DNA of 64,000 bases from Hetaerina americana (lineage: Eukaryota; Arthropoda; Insecta; Odonata; Calopterygidae), in contig JAKTNV010000194.1 of the NCBI GenBank assembly GCA_022747635.1, forward strand, positions 339,001 to 403,000, read 5' to 3'. A program made the position numbers and the translations under genes. Under the pieces are notes generated by a model. That model was not told where the DNA came from and searched no databases. It saw only the letters and a program-made list of their open reading frames with translations. Shown in pieces: positions 55,081-64,000 of the stretch; the stretch's first letter is position 1, and the number at the start of each line of letters is the position of its first letter.

Positions 55081-58000
55081 AAACATCCCTATCATGTTCC
55101 TTCCCTTTTCTTGCTTGCCTCACATTCTCCCCTCTATTACCATCTTGAACAGTCCCCTGTCGGTCAATATGCCCTTCATCAATTTTTACTGCCTCAATAG
55201 GATTTCTCCCAACCAACCCCTCTCTTCACCCACCATACCAAGTACTTTCTCATTGGTTTTCTTCTCGGTCCATTTCACCTTCTCCATTTTCTCCACGCCC
55301 ACATGTCAAAAGCCTCCAGTCCACCACTATCCTCCTGCTTCAATGACCACATTTCCTTATATAACTATGCACCATATCAAAAGTTTCACGAGTCTTTTTT
55401 TAATATCCTTACTAACGTGCCATTCATTAACTCTCTCCTCCTTATGAAAGCCTCTGTGCCTAGCATAATTCTTCTCCATACGTCCCTACTACTTTGACCG
55501 TATTGGTCCAAAACACTACCGAGGTATGTAAACTGTTCTACCTGCTCTAGTTTTTGCCCTCCTTTTTTAATGTTTAGCTTAGCTTTTTTCTTTCTAGAAA
55601 ATTGCATAACCTTTGTTTTATTAATTTTGTTTCTCATCCCATATCTGTCCTACTGGATTTCCGATTCACTATGCAGTGCCTCATGCTCTTGGCTGACTGA
55701 CAAACTAAAGCTCGGTCATCAGGAAACCTAACTGATTTTACGAACACCCCACCCACCTTCATTTCTACCTCCAATTCTTCTTATGCCTCTTTAATCATTT
55801 CTTCTGCATACAGGTTGAACAGCAACGGTGATAGTGGTCAACCCTTTCTTACAACTCTTCGTAACACTCCCCAACCGGACTTCCCGTTTCCCACTGGTAC
55901 CTGAGCATCCTGGGACATGTACAGGTTGCGGATTAGCCTCCTTTCCCTCCAATCTATCTCTATTTCCTGCAATATACTCATTAGTTTTTCCCAATTCACT
56001 CTATCAAACTCTTTTTCGAAAATTACTAAACAGGCAAATACCTCCTGGTTGTGTTGTATATTCCTCTCGATTAATAATCTCATTTCTGCAACAGCATCAC
56101 GCGTACCTCTCCCCTTCCTAAACCCGCACTGATCATCCCTAAGTAATCATTTGCCCTACTCTCTATCCTTTGGTTTATTATCCTTAGAACAACTTTAGCT
56201 GCGTTGGATATCAAACTTATCATCCTGTAGTCCTCACATGATGTAGCCTTTACCTCCTTTGGAATAGGATCTAAAACTGATCTCACATATTTTTCCGGCC
56301 AGATTCCTTCCTCATAAATACTACGGATCAGCCCATAAAGCCTTTTCCTCCCACATTTTCCTAAGCCTTTTAAAATTTTCGTGGGAATGTTATCAACCCC
56401 GACGGCCTTATTTAGTTTCATCTCCCTTAATGCCCTTCCTATCTCATTGTTTAGTATGCCTTGATCTAAACTATCTTCTTCTACGTCATGTTCCTTTTCT
56501 ATGTCTAACTTTTTTGGTCTAAGCTCTTTACTATACAGTTCTTCTATATATTCTTTCCATCCCTCTTGGATATTTCTTGCGTCAACTATCATCTTACCCG
56601 CCTTATCTCTAACTGCTATCGTTGATCTCCCTTTCTTACTTCCCGATAAAGATTTAACTTTGCTGTACAGTGCACCGATTTCCCCCTTCCTTTGCAGACT
56701 TTCCATATCATCGCACTGCGTCTTCCACCATGCTTCTTTTGCTTTATTTGTGACCATCTCAATTTATTGTTTAATTCTTTGTACTTCATTTTGCCTAATT
56801 CTGTATTTAGATTCTTTCAATTTTGCCGGTCATCCATCTTGTAATCATCTCATCCGTGATCCATGGTTTCCTAGTCCTTTTAGCGTTAACGGTTCCAATA
56901 GTGTCTTTTGCGGCTTTAGACAAGCCTTTCTTAATACTTTCCCAATTTTCTTCGATATTACTTAGCTCTTTACCATCCTCCATGATATCGTCTACCGCCT
57001 GTTTGTATTCCTTCCTTTTCAAACCATTTAATGCTTCTACATTCCATTTTCTGACTCGTCGCCCCTGCCTTATCTTTTTGAAACGGATGCTACATTTCAT
57101 AACCACTAAATTGTGGTCAGAGTCTGCATCCCCTCCCGGGAAGCTGTACAAATTTATCACACTGTTCCTTAAACTTGTGTCTAACCATGATATAATCTAG
57201 CTGATACCTTTCTGAGTCACCTGGCATAATCCATGTATACCTGCATCTTTTGTGGTGTCTAAACCAAGTGTTGGTGATGACTAGCGCGTCTCCAGCAGAA
57301 CTTAACTGCTTTCTCCCCGCGGTCATTCCTTGTGCCTAAACCGTAGTCCCTGACCTCATCACCATCTCTTCCTTTGTCTACCGTCGCATTCCAATCCCCC
57401 ATCACCATCAAATGTTTCCCTGCAGGAACACATACGATTATGTCTCCTACCTGATCATATATCCAATCCGCCTCTTCTTCCTTATGGTTGCTCGGTGGCA
57501 TGTATACATGAATAATAACCAAGTTTGTCGGTTCTGCTTTTATTTTTTATTATTTACTAGTAGTATTTTATCCGTTACCTGCTCTATGTTGACTACGTTT
57601 CTCCCTACCTCTTCATTTAATTCTATGGGACCCCTCGTTTGCTCTCGTCCCTGCCGCTGTATATTAATCTATACTTATCACTCCAGTAACCCCGGCTTTC
57701 TTTCCATCTCAACTTGCATAGACCTAAAATATCAATATTTCCCCTTTCCATCTCTCGCTTAACATTCTCCAATTTCCCTGTCCTCATTATTGTCCTAACA
57801 TTCCACGTTCCTATTCTAACTAATTTGGTATTCTTCTCCTGCGTCTTCTGTCCTGCTGCTGCCGGTTTTCCCTTGCAAGGGTTTCGTGGGATGACGACCG
57901 CGGAATCCTTGCCTCCCCCGCTGCCGGGTACGACACACGGCCGATTGGGCCGAGCCCCATAGTTGCCAGGACTCAAAATCTCTGTATAGTCCAACTTGTT

Positions 58001-58285
58001 AATCTTGGGAATGATAATTGATGTCGTTTCCCGTTGCCTTCCTCAATAGTGTTTTTAACTTGACACCATCACTTATTGGCCGCCCCACTGGGGTCAGATG
58101 CCATTGCATCCGCCTCATCCGAGTAACAGACGCTGCGTGGACTACCTTTCGTCTGGCTACTAACCTTCGACCTATCCGGCATGGGTGACCCTACCAGGAG
58201 ATATAATTATTACTCCTGCCAGCACCGCTCTAGGGGCCATCGGAGCGCACAACCCCTTCCACCACGTCAAGGTTGTAGTCCGAGG
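55081..58285 (-). mobile_element. RTE-type LINE copy 3, full length
   Basis: This is the most complete RTE copy, 3.2 kb on the minus strand. The 5' end abuts (TA)n at 58286. Both domains can be followed through about eight frame changes. Short length, endonuclease plus RT and no RNase H fit the RTE clade. Confidence 0.85.
55386..57994 (-). pseudogene. RTE copy 3 endonuclease-RT
   Basis: Endonuclease: from ATG 57994 (MDYTEILSPGNYGAR), RIGTWNVRTIMRTGK, LGLCKLRWKESR, VMGDWNATVDKGRDGDE and DSDHNLVVMKC (catalytic His present). RT: GALYSKVKSLSGSKKGRS, LREMKLNKAVGVDNIPTKIL, YRMISLISNAAKVV, FEKEFDRVNWEKLMSIL (motif A) and KTKVMQFSRK in the thumb. The stretch that should carry FADDQALVCQ (about 55690-55760) is frame-broken. 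Many single-base indels, so a dead copy, but the best reference for the family. Confidence 0.8.
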
Positions 58286-58472
<187 letters not shown>

Positions 58473-58689
58473 TAACATATACAGGGACTTACCCAAAAGT
58501 GGTAGGACTGTTTTTCTCTGGTGCGAACGGTGTGATAGAGGAGGGTGTGCCTGGCAGGGTAAGGTGGAGGGGGCTCTTAGCAACAGAGCAACTCCAACCT
58601 CAGTCACCTGCGGGCTGTCGTTGAGTGAGAAGACCGTTTCAGAGAATCAAGTTTTCTGCCCGCGTCGAAAAACAAAATGAATCTGAATT

Positions 58690-59090
58690 TAGAGCAATGT
58701 TATTCTGTGAAGATTTGTGCGAACTCGGGAAGACGGTACCTTAACCCTCGATATGATGAAGCAGGCTTATGGGGACACTCCTATTAGCCGTTCCATAGTG
58801 TTTGAGTGGCACAAGTGGCTTAAATAGGGTAGGGAGCTCGTTGAAGACGACCATCGCTCCGGACGGCCGTCGACGGCAAGAACCGACACGAATGTGGACA
58901 GAGTGAGGACACTGCTGAACACAGACCGACGCTTAACTAGTGAAGAAATGGCAGACCAGTTGGGTCTGTCTGCATCCAACATCCAACGCATTATTACACA
59001 GGATTTGGCCATGCTCGAGGTGTGCGCCAAGATGGTGCCGAAAATTCTGAGTGTCGACCAAGTGATAAATAGATAAAGAACGTACTACGG
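58690..59090 (+). pseudogene. mariner-type transposase N-terminus
   Basis: After a frame change near 58740 the plus strand reads MMKQAYGDTPISRSIVFEWH, then GRELVEDDHRSGRPSTARTD. A second HTH follows: VRTLLNTDRRLTSEEMADQLG, SASNIQRIITQDLAM and KMVPKILSVDQ. These are the paired HTH domains of mariner/Mos1-type transposases (HTH_48 type, with the GRP linker and the KVPxxLS motif). It ends at TAA 59074, before any DDD catalytic domain. One in-frame stop lies near 58826. Confidence 0.8.
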
Positions 59091-59299
59091 CCGAGTGAAT
59101 TGAAAGAATATAAAACCCAAAGCCGTACACTTAAGGGCACTTATAGGGGGAATAAAGAAGGGGGTTTACAGGGAGTGAGAAAGTTATAGCAATCACTCAA
59201 TCACTCCGGTATATGTAGACACATTGACCGTCGTGAATCGCAAACACACAACACTCAGGGTTTACGGGGCGGGAAGCCCGACGCCAGTGACCCGTCACT

Positions 59300-61200
59300 C
59301 AAACTTGCTATATAAATTGCTCATTTTTATCTATTTTCCGTGTTTTCAATGAAATCGTTAAATTCCTTATTTTTATTTATTTTTTGTGTTTTAGGTGAAA
59401 TCGTAAATTTTCCCTCAATAATTTCCTTCCAACTATTTCAAACTACTTTTTTCAAAATTGGTTGGTTTTTTAACCGCAAACATTGGTGTTATGATTTTCC
59501 ACGCGCATGTTTTGCGGCGTGTCCACTGAAAACGGCTAGTTTTCATCCAATGATCGTATTTTTGATGAAAACGCGTACTTTCTCTAAATTTCTTCAATTT
59601 AAGTAAATCAAACTCCTTTTTCGTTTATTTCTCCATCGCTAAAAATGTCGTTTTAATTTAAACAAGTATTTGAAGTGGAGTTTCCACAGAAAACAGCTCG
59701 TTTTTATCTATTTTACGTGTTTTCAAAGAAATCGTTAAATGTTACACTCCTTTTTTCATGATTTGTTAATTTCTCCATCGAAAAATACGTTATTTTAATG
59801 TAAACACGTATTTTGTCGTATTTCCTAATAAAACAACTCGTTTAATTTTTTTCCGGGTTTTCGATGATTTCGTTAAATTTCAAACCCTTTTTTTCATCAT
59901 TCGTTGATTTCTCCGCCGCAAAATATGTAGTTGTAATTTAAAAACATAGTTTATGTGGTATTCAAACGGAAAACTGCTCGTCTTTATTTACTTTTCGTGT
60001 TTTCGATGCAATCGTTATTTTACCCTCGATATTTTCCTTTCAAGAGTTTTAAACTACTTTTTTCGATATTCGTTGAATTTTCAATCGCAAAATATGGGTA
60101 ATTATTTAAACACGTATGTTTTGTGGCGAGTACACTGACAACTGCTAGCTTTTTATCAATCTTCGTATTTTCGATGAAATGTGTATTTTCTCTGAATATT
60201 TTTAATTTAAGTAATTCAAACACCTTTTTTCATCATTCGATGATTTCTTCATCGCAGAGTATGTCGTTTTAATTTTAACACAAATTTAAATTGGTATTTC
60301 CACAGAGAACAGCTGGTTTATATTTAATTTTCGTGTTTTTGATGTAATCCTTAATAATCTCTCAATATTTTCCTTTCAAGTATATCGAACTACTTTTTTC
60401 AAAATTCGTTGAATTTTCAATCGCAGAAATTGGTGTGATGATTTTAAGCGCGCATGTTTTGTGGCGAGTTCACTGAGAACAGCTAGTTCTCTTTCAATCT
60501 TCGTATTTTCGATATAATCTCGTATTTTCTCTAACTTTTTTCAATTTCATTGTTTCAAGCGCCTTTCTTCATCATTCGTTGATTTAACTATCGAAAATAT
60601 GTCCGTTAATTTGAACACGTTTTTTATGTGGTATTTCCACAGAAAACTGCTCGTTTTTATTCAATCTACGTATTTTCGATGAAATCGCGTATTTTTTTTT
60701 AATCCGTTGATTTTTCAATCGAAAAATAGTTGTTATTTTTATCATCGCGTATGTTTTGTTGCCATTCCACTGAAAACTGCTAGTTTTTACTTTATTTTCT
60801 TATTTTCGATGAAATCAATCAATCAATATTTTTTCAATTCAAGTTTTTCAACTTTTTTTTTCATCATTCGTTGTCTTTCACATCGCAAATTATATCGTTA
60901 TAATTTAGACTAGTATTTGATGTGGTATTTCCACAGAAAACTTCTCGTTTTTATTTATTTTTTGTGTTTTAAGTGAAATCGTAAATTTTCTCTCAATAAT
61001 TTCCTTCCAAGTATTTCAAACTACTTTTTTCAAAATTCGTTGGTTTTTTAACCGCAAACATTGGTGTTATGATTTTCCACGCGCATGTTTTGCGGCGTGT
61101 CCACTGAAAACGGCTAGTTTTCATCCAATGATCGTATTTTTGATGAAAACGCGTACTTTCTCTAAATTTCTTCAATATAAGTAAATCAAACTCCTTTTTC
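59300..61200. repeat. ~155-bp AT-rich satellite, ~12 monomers
   Basis: A motif of the form ACTxCTTTTTTCATCATTCGTTGATTT followed by TCGCAAAATATG recurs at about 59440, 59610, 59750, 59885, 60050, 60212, 60388, 60563, 60700, 60845, 61018 and 61190. The monomer is therefore 135-175 bases. Each also carries CACAGAAAACTGCTCGTTTTTAT and TTTTCGATGAAATCG. The first and last ~260 bases (59370-59630, 60950-61210) are almost identical, more alike than adjacent monomers. Confidence 0.88.
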
Positions 61201-61500
61201 GTTTATTATTCGAAAAAACAGTTGATTTATGACGATCGGTAAGGACAAGGGACCGCACACGATCGATGTTTCCAATGTCATCACAGGAGAGGGTTGAAGG
61301 TCGTCCCGGCATCTTTCATCATCCGTGGTGTCTTGTCGGCCATTTTTAAAACGCTTAATCCATTTGATAACGGATATTTCCTTCAAATCATCATCACCGT
61401 AAACAGCTGTTAACATCTCAGTAATTTCTTGATAACTTCTACCTCAGCACTTCACAAAAAACTTGTTGTTGATTCGTTGTTCCGTGATATACCATTTTCA
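61190..61500 (-). pseudogene. mariner-type transposase N-terminus, inverted
   Basis: The minus strand reads EQRINNKFFVKC, then EITEMLTAVYGDDDLKEISV and IKWIKRFKNGRQDTTDDERC, the first HTH of a mariner-type transposase in a different subfamily from the 58.7 kb copy. A stop lies at about 61444. It ends in the linker near 61305 and runs into satellite sequence. Confidence 0.75.
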
Positions 61501-61870
61501 ACAAAAGGTGAAAGCAAGGACAACAGAGTCTAACATAACTGGCACCATAACGCACAGCTCGGCGATACGCCAAGCGCAGATGGTTCCTCATTGGGACTCG
61601 GGCAAAGAGCACCTTTTGTGGAACATTGGCAGAATCCAGAAAAAGCTGTATTCATCGCTCAAAGACCTCGATGTTCCTCCCACTTGGTCTTTGGGAAAGA
61701 GTGGCCGAATGGCACTCAAGTAATTGCCATTTACTTATTTACTTTAATTGCCATTAGTTTTGAGCCTAAAAACAATAAAATTAATATTGGTCATCACTCT
61801 TCCTACAAGTTGGCTAGTATTTTGTCCAGATGTTTACATAGTAATAAGCCTGGTAGATATTTCTTCCACG
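61501..61870. other. Unassigned sequence
   Basis: An 86-codon plus-strand frame is present at 61463-61723 without any recognised motif. Confidence 0.4.
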
Positions 61871-61876
61871 GAATAA

Positions 61877-63075
61877 ACTGTTACTGGGTTTCTGGATGGG
61901 GTAAAACAAACGCAAGGGTCAATAGAGATTTCGGCTTCAGTATGTCCAGAGATGGACTACCATCCAATGGAAGAGGATATCGTAGAGAAATACTTCTGTC
62001 AGGCAATCATGGGTGAGCGTGGATTCAAAGATTGGTGTTCAACTGACAGCCCAAGGGGTTGTTTTACAGAGAGAATTGAGAATCAATTAGCCAAATAAAG
62101 ACGCCTACATTACGATTGTGTTCGTCACGGTCTTGTCATGAATTTGGGCGGGAAACACTTGAAGACGAGGGAGATCTGAATGAATTTGGCATCCAACGCG
62201 ACTCTCAAAGGTCTACATCAAATAGCACTCCACCTGACTGAAGGGGAGTTGGATCAGGATTGCAATCCGACTATGCAACCTATATCTAAAGGTTTTCAAC
62301 ATGTGCTAGGTCTTGCATTGAATTGTTTGGGTTGATAGGAAGAGCGCATGGAATACTTAATCTCCAGTTGCGTTTACCAGACTAGGGGATCCTTGAGTAT
62401 CAAACGTCCTGCTTTTAGGGCGACAATCAACATAATTCATGGACATGTTCGCCAGGGTAAGGTCAGGTTTGCTGGTAAGTTTCTCTCAAAGGTTCTAGCA
62501 AATTTTCTCCAAGAGGAAGGACCTTTGGCACAGAGGGACCGTTCAACTGATGGGTCACGGCAGGATTGGGGGAGACAGCAGTTTGAATTGTGAATGAATG
62601 CATTTGCCAAGTGGCATTAGCATTGTTTGTCCATTTAGGTTGTTCAGGAAAATGTGACCTTAATGGGAAGGATGTGCTCAACTTCTTCAAGCAAGTTCAT
62701 CATTTCTTCATGAATCGTCTGGGGGATGAGCATTTAGTGACCTTGGAAATGAAGTACCTCTTTGCATAGGTGCACCCACAGGGTGTGAAGAGCAAGAGCA
62801 ATGGCCAGAAGAAGGAGAAAGCCCTCGACTACTTCTTAGAACTTCACCGGTCTCAGTGTGATATCATTCGGGGTCGAGATGACTATTCTCGGCATTATGA
62901 CCTTAATGTCCATTGCTGGGTGATGGTACTGCACTTTGACATTTTGTTGACAGCAGGTCGTGTGTCGGCTATTATATTATTGAAGAAAGCTATGTGGTTT
63001 ACATTCTCGGTCAATAAGCCTCGATATTTAAAATACCTTAGGAGATTCTATATGTTATTGAAGAGTCTAGTCTAA
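61877..63075 (+). pseudogene. Unassigned coding-like fragments
   Basis: Three plus-strand open pieces look protein-like. The first, 61877-62098, includes EISASVCPEMDYHPMEED and MGERGFKDWCSTDSPRGC. The second, 62348-62593, includes IKRPAFRATINIIHGHVR. The third, about 62640-63075, includes FMNRLGDEHLVTLEMKYLF, a stop, then KEKALDYFLELHRSQCDIIR. They are in different frames and may be one decayed gene or transposon. I do not recognise a family. Confidence 0.35.
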
Positions 63076-63354
63076 ATTGCTGTGTAAAATTGAAAGTATT
63101 TTCCCCATTTTATCATTGGCCCCAGTTGCAGTTTCGGTAAAGATTGATAAACAATATATAGACAGATATATATTCAACCTTGTGCGATCACGAAAGGATG
63201 ATTTACTTGCAATATCTTCAAACTTCTCCTTTCTAAATGAATATATCCCCATTATCCTTCAATTTAAGAGGTAATATAAAAGTTTTCCATTCCGAATACC
63301 TTTGCGATTACCTTAAAATATATGAAGAAAATGTGATTATTTTTTGAAGTGTAC

Positions 63355-63510
63355 TTACAGATATCAGATGTAATCTCTGCTCAGAAGGTGAGATTAATGA
63401 TGTTTTCAATGAATATTGTCGTATTAAATATGAAATTGGTGACTATATTAATGCTCATCCAGTTTTGAATTTTGCTGGTAGAGTACACAGAAGGCAAAAG
63501 TTTTAATTAA
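63355..63510 (+). pseudogene. Possible LINE C-terminal Cys-motif fragment
   Basis: DIRCNLCSEGEINDVFNEYC then RIKYEIGDYINAHPVLNF resembles the C-x2-C...H...C end of LINE ORF2 proteins, with Asp at the His position. It is short and isolated. 63076-63354 and 63511-64000 show nothing recognisable. Confidence 0.3.
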
Positions 63511-64000
63511 ACGAGAAGAGTTTAAACTTTTGTCTATAGCAATTTGCTAATATCAGTCTTTTGTCATCATTATTTAGTCTCATACAACTTATATTATTTT
63601 GAGCCAAAGTAGTGGGTCCGTAAGATACAATGTTTTTCTGATTCCCTTTTTTTAAATGGGGAACTCATCATTGTAAAATGACTAAATCTCTTCTACAATT
63701 CATCTCTTTAAACATATTGACATGACTCTCCTAAAACCGATTAAAAATATTTAAATAACATTTCCAAAATAATTCATCAAACCGATTCTCGAGTTTGGTA
63801 AACCATGTCGTAGCATTTAGGCAATACTATCGGCTTAGTCCACACACGTTCACTCAGACTTTAGCCCAAGTAAATCATTTTGAATGAAACTTACCTGAGA
63901 GTATGTATGCGTATACATTCCGGTTGCAATATCAATAAATGCAATCAAAGAGGACGCAAGTCAACATGAATTCCAAGATCATATTTACATTCAATGATGT

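Overview
The window is eukaryotic. It is AT-rich, has no operons or ribosome-binding sites, and consists almost entirely of decayed transposable elements. The mixture (Ty3/gypsy LTR elements with a tRNA-Leu-like primer site, Jockey-type, RTE-type, CR1/L2-type and I-type LINEs, Penelope-like elements, piggyBac, mariner HTH fragments, tRNA-derived SINEs, TA microsatellites, AT-rich satellite) suggests an arthropod, probably an insect with a repeat-rich genome. Species cannot be named from this sequence. No intact host gene is visible. Three short minus-strand open segments next to plausible splice sites (30.9, 39.1 and 48.7 kb) are the only host-exon candidates.

Layout. 1-2.0 kb: gag-protease half of a minus-strand gypsy element (copy A) with primer site and LTR part. 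2.0-7.2 kb: a plus-strand LTR split by a nearly complete Jockey element (Jockey-A, two ORFs, RT motif YAND). 7.2-12.7 kb: minus-strand Jockey-B ORF2, an I-type LINE RNase H end, a Penelope RT fragment and a 2.7 kb AT-rich repeat. 12.7-17.6 kb: RTE copy interrupted by a 3.9 kb CR1/L2-like LINE. 17.7-21.7 kb: second Penelope type, TA tract, RTE copy. 22.1-24.3 kb: 5' part of another LINE. 24.3-28.1 kb: gypsy copy B carrying a hairpin SINE insertion. 28.1-30.6 kb: AT-rich repeat and Jockey-B ORF1. 30.9-34.2 kb: gypsy copy C without RT/RNase H. 34.2-34.9 kb: Penelope GIY-YIG-like end. 35.6-37.6 kb: ~145-bp tandem repeats with mariner fragments. 37.6-38.6 kb: plus-strand RTE endonuclease. 41.1-44.9 kb: second copy of the 8.7-12.7 kb block. 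45-48.6 kb: LINE RT, RTE, gypsy copy D and AT-rich repeat. 49-50.5 kb: piggyBac transposase broken by a SINE. 51.1-58.3 kb: third copy of the 7.4-12.7 kb block running into a full RTE. 58.3-61.5 kb: TA tract, mariner, ~155-bp satellite, inverted mariner. 61.5-64 kb: unassigned coding-like sequence.

Relations. The window has been built by repeated duplication of already composite TE blocks: 7.45-9.78 kb matches 52.02-54.34 kb, 8.74-12.7 kb matches 41.1-44.9 kb, and 27.16-29.43 kb matches 46.7-48.35 kb. The most informative signal is a 34-nt module at the gag/protease boundary of all three gypsy copies: heptamer GGGAAAC, a 7-nt spacer and an 8-bp stem with a tetraloop. The stem is kept by compensatory changes, and protease lies in the -1 frame relative to gag. 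This is a textbook programmed -1 frameshift signal that has survived in otherwise broken elements.
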